In this document: piece by piece, positions 39,356-50,703 of the stretch
Numbering within the stretch: position 1 is the first letter of the stretch
Layout of the letters: the number at the start of each line of letters is the position of its first letter
DNA from: Galbula dea
Taxonomy: Eukaryota; Chordata; Aves; Piciformes; Galbulidae
Length of the DNA: 64,000 nt
Assembly (NCBI GenBank): GCA_013399015.1
Contig: VWZX01010597.1
Location: 166,710 to 230,709 of the forward strand
Direction: 5' to 3'
Translations under genes and position numbers: made by a program
Notes under the pieces: generated by a model
Told to the model about the DNA's origin: nothing
Seen by the model: the letters and a program-made list of their open reading frames with translations, nothing else
Databases searched by the model: none

Positions 39356-39371
39356 TCTAGCCATGATGATA

Positions 39372-40440
39372 CCATGTGCCTCTACTTCTCTCTCTCCTAG
39401 GTGACTGATACTTCTCTTTGCAATGGCATGCAAGAGCAGGCCACATGCTGAGCATTGAATGGAGGTTATATGGATTCACATCTCAGCAGCTTACCTTTTG
39501 TTGGTTTGTCTGAGACTCAAAGTAGCAATCTGACTTTTAATTCCTTAGGTGTTACTAAATTTGAAGTGACTCTGAGGGATAGCTACACAGATTCATAAAG
39601 CTTTTTACATAGCCTCAGCTTCAATATAGATGGATGACTGTCTCTTCCTCCCTGTAAAAATCTTAGAGTATGTAGAGGGACAGCTAATCAGGCTTTTGGG
39701 TTTCTGGCTGGGATCTGATCCTCCTCAGAAACTTGGCAGCTTCAGAGAAGTAAATATGATTCAGAATAGATTTTGTAGACAGTCTTAAAGCTATTGGGCA
39801 ACCAAAGATAAATTCAAGACTACATATTACCAAGCTTGAGTTTAGTCTCAGTTGGTGTTATTATGAGAAGCCCAAAGCTAAATAACCCAGTTTCAATATC
39901 ACAGGCATCGTTTAATCGTTCCATTTGTGCAATCACCAAGCAAACACATATTCCCCATCTTGAAAACTGTTGAAAAGAGGAGAGGGTGATGGTGGCATGA
40001 TTGGCTGTAGACACCAGCAAAAGCATGCAATGAAACTAAACTTTAGAGCTAGTATAAGATGCTGACGTAAAAACCATGTTCATTTGATGTCTGGATCACC
40101 TATCTAGATATGGACATAAAGTGCCTTGTGTAGGCAGCTGCCCTCCCACTGCTGCAAGAGAGGCCCGAGCAGGGGAAACTAAAATTTCACTACCCTTGTT
40201 TGACAGCCTGTAGTGGATGGCTTTAAACAGTCCTAAATCCTGTCATATAAAAATACTCTTTAAAGTGTGCTTGACAGTGTGAGGAAACTAAAACTTTGTG
40301 GGTTTTTTTTTCTTCCTGGCTCTTTCCCAGGAATAGTTATAGTCACTGAGTGCACATGCAGGCACAGAATCACATGCTCTGCCCTTAAAATAAGGGAATA
40401 AAAAATATGGGAAGGTCTCCTGGTGCATGAAAACTGGAAA
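39372..40440. other. Unique DNA 3' of the retrotransposon
   Basis: AT-rich unique sequence resumes right after the terminal ATG repeat. No gene or further repeat is recognised. Confidence 0.5.
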
Positions 40441-40662
40441 GTAAAAAAAAAAACTCCACAACCCCCCCAAAACAACAAAAAACCCCAAACCAAACAAATG
40501 AACACAAAAAAGGAGAAAGAAGAAAGAAAGAAAGAGAGAGAAAGAAAGGAAGGAAGGAAGGAAAGAAGGAAGAAAGGAAGGAAAAGAGGAAGAAAGGAAG
40601 GAAAAGAGGACGAAAGAAAAAGAAAGAGAGAAAGCAAGCAAGCAAGCAACAACAACAAAACC
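40441..40662. repeat. Compound simple repeat: A/C-rich, polypurine, AAGC
   Basis: Three simple sequences lie end to end. The first is an A/C-rich tract (40441-40505). The second is an uninterrupted 105-bp run of only A and G (40506-40610) built from GAAA, GGAA and GAGA words; it includes an exact 20-bp tandem duplication, AGAAAGGAAGGAAAAGAGGA at 40571-40590 and 40591-40610. The third is a purine-rich continuation ending in AAGC then AAC repeats (40632-40660). Such mirror-like polypurine tracts can form triplex (H-DNA) and are length-variable. The open frames across it, with Lys/Glu/Arg runs or Phe/Leu/Ser runs, are artefacts of the repeat. Confidence 0.92.
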
Positions 40663-43600
40663 CCCAGAAAATAAAATGTTTACATTAACAATAAGACTCT
40701 ACTTTCCTCATTGCTTACAGCCTGGACTCCAGTGAAACAGAGAGTTGAACAACTGCTAAGGGATCAGACACAGCTCTCTTTTGCTATCAGGTGCAGTGAG
40801 ATGGGACAAGGGGTGGCTTAGCCTGCACCCAGATCCCTGGATTTCCTCTGCTGAAAGTGATCCGTCTGCAGTCCTTGGATGCTGTCTGGACATTGAAGGT
40901 GAGGCATGTCTCCCTTGTTATTACAAGACTGGCTTTGCTTGTTGTGCCTCTTTCCAAAGAAATAGCCCTTTAGTTTTGGGGAATGGACTGAAGCCTGAGA
41001 TAGAGAAGGATGCATTTAGACATGTGCTTGCTGCTTTCCCTAGTTAGAGCTAGAGCCATTAGCAAATCACACTTCAAAAAGCAGTAGTACCTGAAAAAAA
41101 TTACTCCCTAACTCCTTAATTGTTGATGTTCCACTGGGAACCTCTCAATTTCTTTTGGCTGAGTTTGCTGACCCTCAGAAACATAACTAATTAGCAGATA
41201 TCTATCAGCAATTAGACTCTAGAACACTTTTCTGAGACCTTTACACAGGCGAGCCACATCCATTCCTAGTTCAGGAACAACTTTCCAGATTCCATCCATG
41301 GCCACAGCCAGGAGTTGAATGGCTTTAGTTTCACAGATACTTTGCTACAGCAAAGCTGCCCCACCATTAGGCAGTTGACTGGGCCACCAAGCTTGTTCAA
41401 GCTTTCTTCCATTGCCAAAGGACAGAGCTAGGCATCTCCAGCCCACGGTTTTGACGTCAGTGGACTGGACCGCAGAGATCAATGAGTGCAGCAGCACTCC
41501 TGACTGCAGAACACAACAGCTCTGCTTCTGCACATGCTGACGGATGAATTTTTGGGGGTAAATTCAGCCCCACCAACAGATAAGCTCTGAATTGTGGGCA
41601 TACTATAGCTCTCTGAGGGCACTGCTCTGTAAGTTTCCTTTACTGAGGCTGTTGAGGCTTCCTTACAGGAGGAGGCAATACTGGGCCATGTAATTGCAAA
41701 GAGAACAATGCTTGCTCTTGAGATGTGAGTAGAATCCTAGCAGCTGTCTAAAGACAGGCTGATTAGATACCATTTCTTAGTTTTCATTAGGAAAAAAGTC
41801 CCTGTGTTAAGTTCAGTTTTAGTTTTTGCAAAATCACATGAAATTCTGTGGAATTCCAGCAGGAGAATACATTTTTAAAGCAAAGAGGGATTTAGGATTC
41901 CATTTCAGAATTTCTACTGGAAACGTGAAAATTGTCCCTGTACCACTTTTTTGTGCATTTTTCATATTTCTGTCTTGTGCACATGTTCTTTCATTACATC
42001 ATTGTTGAAATGTTCTCATTTTAATCTTAGCACAATACAGGAATCTGTTGTATATCAATGTAACCAGGAATCAATTTCACTCACAAAAAGAGGTAAAATA
42101 CTTCAGTTAGCTTAGTGTAATTGCCCTTAACAACTGAAAGCAGAGAAATACCAGCATATTTCAGTGACCAGTTGCTGTCATACTTTGATATACCAGTAGC
42201 AGTAGGAACAAATGTTATATGGTATTAATAATACAAAAAAAAAATTTAAAATCTACTTAAAATTCGGAATTATTTTTGAAAGCCTTGTAAGAGATACTGG
42301 GAGGTAAAAAAAAACAACAGAAAACCAAAACCAAAACAAAAGAAAACCCAAACAACCAAAAAAACCCAAACAACAAAATTAATTATTTTTCAAAGTTCAA
42401 TATTTTTTCCTCTTTTGACTTAAATTCTACTTCCATATTTGAAATTGAGCCTGCAGATGATTAACCTCCAATAAATCTGGCTGAAATGGTTTAAAACTGT
42501 GGTGTCCCAGCTGTCTTCTTTCTTCTGGTAGAGTTAACCATCCTCAGAGCAAGGTTCAACAAATTTAGCTTAACCTCCTTATTCCTGTCCCCAACACACT
42601 TCACTGGTAGGTGTAACTAAAGGTGCCAGACTTGGAAAAGAAGGGGCTGGAACAGGGTCTTACATTGCACCCTGTCATTCAGTCTGCTGTAGAGGCAGTG
42701 ACGTGAAGCAGGACATGATAGCAAATAGCTGGTGGCAAAGCATTTTAGCTGGTCCTGGATGCTTGTCCTCCTTGGCCTGTTAGTCTGCATCCCATTGCCA
42801 GCAGCAGCTGCAGGCAGATTTCATCTCAGGTTTGTCTTAATTTTCCTTTTTGTAGAGAATGTAAGTAATAATGCAGCTACCTACCTCAGAGGAGAAGAGG
42901 AATTAATTAATGTTAGTAAAGTGCTTTGAAGATAAGATCTAAGTATTGTTATTAATAATTTACCTGCAATTTGCTCTGTGCCTTAAAAGACAGAAATAAT
43001 TTACCATGAAATTATGTGATACTACCTAGGGCTATATTAAGGTCTCGAATGAATGTGAAGGGCTTACATTACTGTTAATGTAAACTACTATGTAGAGGTG
43101 CCAAAAGGCAGCACTGGGCTTTATGTAAATACCTAGTCAGGACCTCATTATATCACACAGAATTAGTATTTATAGGATACAAAGATCTTACGAATTATAA
43201 GTTACTCATTTCCTAGAATATATATAGGGGTGCAGACTTTCAAAGGACAACCTCTCTAAGAAGGGTAAAAATTACTTCATAATATGCATTTAAATATAAT
43301 AACAACAAAGACTTGAAAATATATTAGTCTGCCAGGCAATACACTTGAGGTTTTCATTGGTTTCCTCGACTGACACAACAACTCCCTTTGATAACTTATC
43401 TCCCACTGTTTACCTCATTCATTATTCTAACAAGACACTAAGTGTAATCATTATGAGAAATACTTGCTTTGCCACAGAAGCGAAGGCTTAAGATTCAAGG
43501 AAACTAGATTCAGTGCTGAAAAGCCAAGAAACCCATGAACAGAATTGGAGAGACCAAGATACACATGACAGCTCTTTCTGTCAGAAGAACGGGAGAGAGG

Positions 43601-44704
43601 AGAGCCACATGCTCACCTGGCATCCTTCATTTTTAGGAGAGAAAATGAGGCAACTCCTGCAATGTCCTGGTCCTTCCTGTACCTGGAGATCAGGGGCATG
43701 CTCACAGGAAGAGTTGTGCACGTACCTCTGCTCGGCTACAACTCATGCTGCAATAACTTGCCGTGGAGTCAACTTTTCCGTGTGTGATAAACGAAGATAA
43801 GCCAGCAGCAGCACTTCATGAATCTCTCCTTCAAATCTTTTCCAGGGATTGAGACACATTTTACTTCTATAGTTTATGAAGATGGCACAGCCCAGAAGTA
43901 TCAAAGAGGAGAGAAATATACTCATCTCAATAAAGGATTCTTGGCAGCCACCACAACGATGAGATGGAACAGGTTGACTCTGGTGTCAAAAGAGAATATC
44001 TTCACTCCCTGTCTAAGGGTCAAGCTCTGGGCAAATTTTATGCACAAAGCATAGCAAGCAGCTTGAGGAAAACTTAATATTTTTAATAGCAGATAAGCTT
44101 TGTCCAGGTTTTTATCATGTCTATGACATAGCATCTTTCTGAAGCCTTATCAAATTTATACCTCCAAGGTTAATAAAAAGTAATACTAATGAGGATGAAA
44201 TGGCAGGGATGATGAACTCTTGCTCCTGAAGAAAAGGCAAGGATGTAGATCATTTGCCTGTGAGCAAGTCGCCACAGAGGGAATTGGCAGTGTTGGTGTA
44301 ACAGACTAGACAGTCCTCAGAGAACCACACTGAGGAACTGGTATGAACACCCTAAGGTATCACGATGTGAATCAAGAATCTCCAGTTCTTAGTGACAGCA
44401 GGGACCTGATTTTTGCCTGCTTGGAGACAGAGATGTAGTTATTCTCTCTCATTCTTCATTTTACAAGCCAAACCTCCTGTCTGTAGCCTGAAGAATTCTG
44501 TATCTGAGCAAATGATTCATGATGGAGAATTCAGGTCAAGCTGAACAGATTTAGCTTAAGAACTTGACCATAGTTCTTAGATTGTATCTGCTCCAGCATT
44601 CGGATGTGAGTGGTAACTCGAGTTCCTCACAGCAATACAGCTTATGTGACAGGAAAGAATAGAGAAGTTTCATGTTCTCTCTTAAAATAGAGAGAGGTTC
44701 TTCT
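40663..44704. other. Unique non-coding DNA with an A/C-rich tract
   Basis: No gene is established. An A/C-rich tract of CAAAA/CCAAA words lies at 42309-42377. A short open frame at 42759-42829 reads like a signal peptide and ends at a possible splice donor (CAG|GTTTGT), but the evidence is too thin to annotate a gene. The other open frames lack recognisable domains. Confidence 0.5.
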
Positions 44705-45180
44705 TCCCCTTTACTCTACTCTGGTGAGGCTGCATCTGGAATATTGTGTCCAGTTCTGAGCCCCTCAGTTCAAGAAGGATAGGGAACTGCTTGAAAGAGT
44801 CCAGCACAGAGCCACAGAGATGATTAAGGGAGTGGAATATCTTCTTTATGAGGAAAGACTGAGGAAGCTGGGTCTCTTTAGCTTGGAGAAGAGGAGGTGA
44901 CCTCGTTTATGCTTATAAATATGTGAAGGGGGAGCGTCAGGAGGATGGGGTCAGGCTCTTGTCAGTGAAGCCCAGTGACAAGACAAGGGGCAATGGTTGT
45001 AAGCTGAAGCGTAGGAGGTTCCATGTGAATACACGTAGAAATTTTTTCCCAATGAGGGTGCCGGAGCACTGGCACAAATTGCCCAGAGAGGTCGTGGAGT
45101 CTCCTTCTATGGAGGTATTCAAAACCCATCTGGACACATTTCTGTGTGACCTTGTCAAGGGAATCCTGCTTTGGAAAGTT
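44705..45180 (+). mobile_element. CR1 LINE, 3' fragment (about 475 bp)
   Basis: This is the longest CR1 piece in the window. Landmarks in order are ctggtgaggctgcatctgga, gtgtccagttctgagcccc, gaaagagtccagcacagagc, gaggaaagactgaggaagctg, atgtgaagggggagcgtcagg, the gcaatggttgtaagctgaag block, ttttttcccaatgagggtg, gcactggcacaaattgccc, the 'gtggagtctccttctatgg' block and ctggacacatttctgtgtga. The terminal octamer repeats are missing, so the 3' end is lost or too diverged. Short open frames over it are remnants of the ORF2 C-terminus and chance frames. Confidence 0.93.
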
Positions 45181-48100
45181 TTCTATTAAGGTATTAAAAA
45201 TTGTCATTACATCGTGCTTCTCTGAGCCTTCATAGCTCACCTTTGGGATGTGCATAGATCAAAGTGCTTGGGAGAAAGTTCATTTGCAGTTGATAAATAC
45301 TTCCATAGAAACACTGATACTTTAAAAAAGGAAATTTCCCTTTCAACAAAGAAATATTTTCCTGCAAATCCTTGTTTTTCTGCAAACCTGTTTGTGATAT
45401 TTCTAGTCAGAACTTATTGTACTAAATGATCCAGCCTCATTTCTTTGAACCAGCAGTCTTCATTCCTCATCTTTATTTGATTTTTTACTGCTTACTGGCC
45501 TTCTTGATGGGTACGGTATCACGAGATGATGATTCTCTCAATTCTTGGATCCACACTCATTGGTCACAGACATCACAGGTTGCTGCTTCTCAAATTCATA
45601 TATGGCCATTTGGTGGTCATGCAGGGCAGACTCAGACACCACCAGGATGCACGTATTTCTTCAACTATAAACAATTATGACTACTCTACCTCCCATTGTC
45701 CAGGTCAAGAGTTAACTACATTTTCAAACAGATCTTTACATGTTGGATCAGGTAGATAGGTACTAGTCAAGAAAAGAGATCATTTTACTGAGTTTGTGGC
45801 AAATTCCAGCAGCACACCCATGATTTACCAGTTCAGCTGACTATGAGGCATATTTTCAGATACCTCCTGTAGTATTTAACTGCCCTATACTGACATTTGT
45901 GATTTGTTTTCAATAATCCCTGTCTGGGCTGGAGAATCTGACTGGTTCCCATGGTCAGTGAGCCAGCCTCAGTCATTCACAGTTTCATTACATTGCAGCT
46001 GGATCTCAGCCACCTCATAAGTCAAGCTCTTAGCTACAGAGGCTGTTGTCAGCCCCTCAGATTGGTCTCCACCCTTTCAAGTGAATTCTGAGAGTCAACT
46101 GAATCAACTGTCTTCTGATATTATCTTCAAACTAAAGGACCCAGGATGCATGACATATATCAGACAATGGAGCACAGAGTAGAAATTTCTGTCTTAGCTG
46201 ATGTCAGTAAGTGCTTTCATGGTAGTATGTGGCCAACTTCTGCCTCTTAAGTGATGAAGTTGATGTGGCAGTGAAAACCAAAGCTTAGACATAGATGAGA
46301 AAAAGAAGAATTAAGGTATCAGAATGAAAAATCTGTTACTCTGGCTGATGTTGCAATGTCTGCTGAGGGGAAGGGAAATTTTCTTTACAAGAGGAAGTGA
46401 CTGTGAAGGTGAAATTGTTCTCAGATCCAAGAGGACTTTTTGAGGCTTCTCTGTTCTTAACTGTACTAATGTTTCTGATGTGTTGACTCTTTAAAAATTA
46501 CTTGCATTGTAAAGTTTTAATGTCAACCCTGTGTTCAAACTTAGTCTTTTCAAATATCTTGATCTTTGCTATATTGAAGCATTTTCTGTCAGAATTGTAA
46601 CTTAGGTTGTCATTACATGACTGCTATTCATGGCAGCTGTCTCCGAAGATACCTGGAGCAATGAGCCTCAGACAAACTGTGACATTGGCTGGACTGGAAT
46701 TCTTGAGTTGTCCATGGATCCATCTGTCTTAGGGGCTACTGGCATGGAATAGAAACATCAAAGCCTTTCTTGTTTCAGCTGTTTTACTTGGTATATATTG
46801 GGGTTGTATGTTGAACTGATTTCTCTTTTCTAGATGCAGATATTCTCTCTGGATATATTAAAGTACTGAAAAAGGAACTTCCATTACAGAACAGGCATGT
46901 TTCTGCATAATACAGATGACACCATGACATCTTTCAAGCAAGGTAACCCTCTTGGGAATGTTCAGGTTGCACATGTTTAGCTCTGATTGTTTTCATTTTC
47001 ATATAAGGCTAATTTTTCAGTAAATAGGGTAAAATACTCTCAACATATCTGGGCTGTCTGCTATTGTTAACTGAACTTGTAGAGAGGAGTCTTGCATAAG
47101 CTGTAATAACACTTCATTTGTGTTCACAACACAGTGACGTCAAAGAAATAGAAATAAAAATAAGATAAAATAAACCTATGAGTAACTGGAAAGCCCAGGG
47201 CTGTTTTCCTAAGACATGCAATTGTAATAAAGAGCATTGGACTGAGACAAAAGTGAATGCGAAATAATATTATTGCAGGGCACCCGAGTCAGTTTTTGGA
47301 AAGTAATTGAGAGTTCTGGCAGGAATTCTGTGTTTTTAAAAAAGGTGTTTATAATTATTGCTATATTATAATACTCTTAAAAATAACCACTGATATATCG
47401 GAGACTTCTACCCAAGAGGGGCTCTGGGAGTTTGTTTTTTTTTATTGTTCAGTTACATAGAGCTCTACACAAAAGATATTATTATAGGGTTCAGATGCTG
47501 CTTTGGATGCTGTTTTCATTTTAAGCATAACAAGTCAAAGGTATTCAAATGCGTGAGGTTAGCAAGTGGATCAGGAACCAGAATGATCCCACTTCCCCTA
47601 GAATCTAAATTCTGTGAGGAGAAGCAACAAAAAATCATAGAATCATAGCATCTGCCGAATAAGGAGCCTCAGAATTTGGGAACTGCCAGTTTCAGGGCTT
47701 CCAGGTTCCAGTTCCTTGTCAGCTCCACTGTTAAGCTGCAGTCCAGGATGACTAAAGCCTAGTAGCTATAAAGGTCTAAACATCTTGTGACAGACAGGAG
47801 CTAGAGACCTGGAGATTTGGAAACTTGGAAGCTTATTATCTGACAGGGTCTGAGCTCTTTATTCCTCATCAGCCTGCCAGGAGAGCAAACTGTCAAATAC
47901 GAGGGGAGCCTGAAAAGTGAGGCTTCTTGACCTCCAGCTGGAAAGGTGGACTAGTACAAAGTCAGGCATAGTTTTCAGGCAGGTTTTGAAGACTATCAGT
48001 GTTTTCACAGCAATTTCATTGCAATTAAACTGTCTCAAAGAAGAATTTTATTTTTAATGAATAGGCAGTTCTTCTGAAGGATGGAGAAAGTAAACTGAGC

Positions 48101-48804
48101 AGGGAATTTCCAATTAGCTACAATAATATGCCTGTTGCTCACCTAGTGTGGTATTTGAAGCAAATATTTTCCGGTAAGCAGAGTAGTAGAGGTGGAGGAA
48201 TGAGTCTGTCTATTGGTAGATAATAGGTAATCCCACCCACAAGTTACTGATGGTGCCTGAGAAATATGCATTGATAGTGCTTTGGCATCAGTGCAGCCAG
48301 GGTTGCAGGTGAGTAATTTGTAATGGAGTTGTATTAGACAAAAATGGCTATGCTGACCCTATGGCTTTTGTCAACCAGATGGTCCTGCTCATCCCTGCCA
48401 ATCCTCTTCCCTATGCCCTCTTCAGCTCTTCTCCAAGTCACCAGCAAGCCAATTCAGCTCACTGAACTGATAGAATGGCAGTAACTTTCTTTTTTTCTCA
48501 GTGAGTTTTCTTCCATCATTAAGATAGTTTCAGTTAGAGTTGGAAGCTGGAGTAGAGAAGGAAGTGAAAAGCAGGAAAGGGGAGATCAGGCTCTGTTTTC
48601 TAGTCTCTAGTTCTTCCCCAGGGCTTGTAAGCCCCTACGGCCAGTATTGCATGTGTGGATTCCACTCTCTGTGCACAAAGAGTCTGTACTTCAGTATAAA
48701 TTTCTAAGCCTATATTCAAGTTTCTCCTTTAAAATTAATCTTCCCTTACCAGTTCTTCTCAATGTACTATAATTGTTACCCTTGTCTTCATAATTCATGG
48801 AAAA
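45181..48804. other. Unique non-coding DNA
   Basis: No gene is recognised. At 47634-47650 the sequence aatcatagaatcatag resembles the terminal octamers of a minus-strand CR1, but the next 50 bases do not continue the family convincingly, so I do not list it as an element. Confidence 0.5.
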
Positions 48805-48809
48805 GTATG

Positions 48810-49329
48810 TGTGGTGGGTTTAAGGGCTCTTCCCAGCCCCCCACACACAGCAGGTAAAGGAGAGACTGGATTGGAAGTTAAAAACTAAAAACTGCTTTAA
48901 TAATAATAACAGATATAAATGAAACAAAATATAAACAGGTACAGGACCCAAGATACTGAACCGTCCCGATGCCAGCTCCCAGTGGAATCAGCACAAGCAG
49001 TCCAAAGCAGTGAGATAGCACCCGTAGGTTTCAGCACAGGCAGACAGCACGCAGCTCGGCCGAAAGTCCCAGCAGGAAGGGAGCTTCCTCGTGCTTCCAA
49101 TCAACAAAAGTCCCCCGGAGGAACCCAGCATTCCCCCCCCGCCCCCTGGAGGGGGGTTTGCAGTGTCCTCAGCTCAGGAATTTCAGGTTTCTTAAAGGGA
49201 CAGTTCAGGCAAGGTGTGTGTGTGTGGGGGGGATAACTAATAACAGTATTATGTATGTGGTGGTGGAATATCTTTTAGAAAATACAGTTACTGAACAGAA
49301 TTAATTCTGTTCTAATCCAAACCATAACA
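48810..49329 (-). mobile_element. Solo LTR of an endogenous retrovirus (copy 3, divergent subfamily)
   Basis: On the minus strand it begins TGTTATGGTTTGG and ends AACCCACCACA, with TG...CA ends and an exact 5-bp target-site duplication, gtatg, at 48805-48809 and 49330-49334. The first ~35 bp of U3, including a perfect 20-bp palindrome (49293-49312), and the A/T-rich polyadenylation region match copies 1 and 2, but the middle differs. In place of the TATA box region it has a G-rich block (GGGGGCGGGGGGGG on the minus strand, about 49132-49147), like a GC box. The polyadenylation signal is ATTAAAG rather than AATAAAG. It is 520 bp with no internal retroviral genes alongside. Confidence 0.87.
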
Positions 49330-49334
49330 GTATG

Positions 49335-50398
49335 TAGGACAGAGATTACAGACAGGACTGTAATACAGATGTTACATACAAGTCCTATTTTCATATGCCT
49401 CAGTCCTGTCTGTGGATTCTCTTGGGTACCTTTGTTGACTCTGGTAGAATTACTTTGTTATAAAAGGTAGAGGAAGGGCATTCAGATGTGCTCTCTTACT
49501 GCAGTGCGCTGACAGCAAGAAGACATATGTTCATTGGAAGGCAATAGGCTTTCTATAAGACCATTGACACACGAAACACATGGGTTATAGAATTTTTCTT
49601 GTTAGTCTCATTTTCTAGGACACAGACAATTTAGTGTATCTCAGCTCAGACAGCAAGATTCAGCTTCCCACCACTAGCATAAATCTTGAGTAAACTTGAA
49701 TTATTGTCTGACTGAGACCAAACCTTATTATTTTGGTTTTTTCTTTTTATGTGTTACCGTAAGACTGAATATGTTATCAATGACATCAGCCTAGAGCTGG
49801 AAATGATAATTTTTGTTAGGTCAGTCTCTTTCTGAGAGCTGTTTTATTGAGTCTGGGACTACAGCTAGTAGAACCCGCACTGCTTGACTATTTAGTTTGT
49901 GTTACACTTTTTCACTATTATTAATTCTGTGATTTTTATTTTATTCTTTTTTTTTAATGCCATAGTATTTCAATTCCTCTCCTACAGGTGATTCCTCTTG
50001 TTTCAAAACTAGTTGGAACTTACTGTCTTTAATGAGAAATTGGGGGTGGCAGTGCTGGCAGAACTGAGAATGTCTTGGAATAATCAGTGTGTATGGTATC
50101 CTTTTAACTTTATACAAAAGGGGCAGAGAAATGAGAATTTTAAAAACTGTGAAGAAAAATTTTGTTCTTTCTGCAGCTGGACAACTGCTCCATACAAAGG
50201 TTCTGCCCTGGCAAGAATGTACCCACAAGAGTTAGTAGATCAAAATATAACAGTGTATTCCCTAGAATGCATCAAAGAATAATTATGGAATTTTAGCCTC
50301 CTAAGCATGAGCCTTGTCTGAACAAAATATGCCTGAGAAGGGAAGTCCTGTGCAATGCATGGATACCACTGAACACATCTTGGAAAAATAGAAGGGAT
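49335..50398. other. Unique non-coding DNA
   Basis: No gene or repeat is recognised. The opposing open frames at 50013-50282 (+) and 49941-50228 (-) overlap and have no recognisable domain. Confidence 0.5.
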
Positions 50399-50703
50399 TC
50401 ACAGAATCACAAACTGGTGGAGGTTGGAAGGGTCCTCTGGAGATTGCCTGATTCCACACTGTTGCTCAAGCATGGCCACCTAGAGCAGGCTGACCAGAAA
50501 TGTGTTGAGATGGCTTTTGAATATCTCCAGGAATGGAGATTCCACAACCTCCCTTGGGCATTCTAGAAGATGCTCCTGTCCCTTAATCATCTTTGTGGCC
50601 CTTCATTGGCCTCTCTCCATTATGTCCATGTCTCTCTTGTGCTGGATAACTCAGTACCAGACCCAGTACTACAGCTGTGGCCTCAGCAGTGCTGAGCAGA
50701 GGG
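50399..50703 (-). mobile_element. CR1 LINE, 3' fragment, reverse orientation
   Basis: Read on the plus strand, this starts with the inverted CR1 terminus (cacagaatcacaaactgg, then ggttggaagggtcctctgg). It continues through agcaggctgaccagaaatg, tctccaggaatggagattcc and tgttgtgctggata-like blocks to acagctgtggcctcagcagt. The order matches a CR1 3' end on the minus strand, 5' truncated and moderately diverged. Confidence 0.92.

Larger units (their letters stand above)
37690..39371 (+). mobile_element. Non-LTR retrotransposon, RTE/BovB-like, truncated and internally deleted
   Basis: The element comprises a 539-codon frame (37708-39327), a very short 3' UTR of about 40 bp, a perfect hairpin (39342-39355) and a short ATG repeat (39363-39370) where homology appears to end. 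The 5' boundary is approximate and set by the start of recognisable protein similarity; the AP-endonuclease half is absent. It has no poly(A) tail. RTE-superfamily elements typically end in short tandem repeats, which fits the ATG tail. I saw no convincing target-site duplication. Its base composition (more CpG, more even GC) differs from the flanks, consistent with a fairly recent insertion. The family cannot be settled by eye; AviRTE, an RTE known from several bird lineages, is one candidate. Confidence 0.85.

Noticed and set aside
40260..40674. Open frames rich in Lys/Glu/Arg (+) and Phe/Leu/Ser (-)
   Set aside because: They are translations of the polypurine/polypyrimidine simple repeat and have no biological protein signal.
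44923..45189. 88-codon open frame ending in a CR1-like translation
   Set aside because: It lies inside a 5'-truncated CR1 3' fragment and is residual ORF2/3' UTR sequence, not a gene.
47634..47650. aatcatagaatcatag, resembling inverted CR1 terminal octamers
   Set aside because: The following bases do not continue into the CR1 ggttggaa block, so the match is too short to call.
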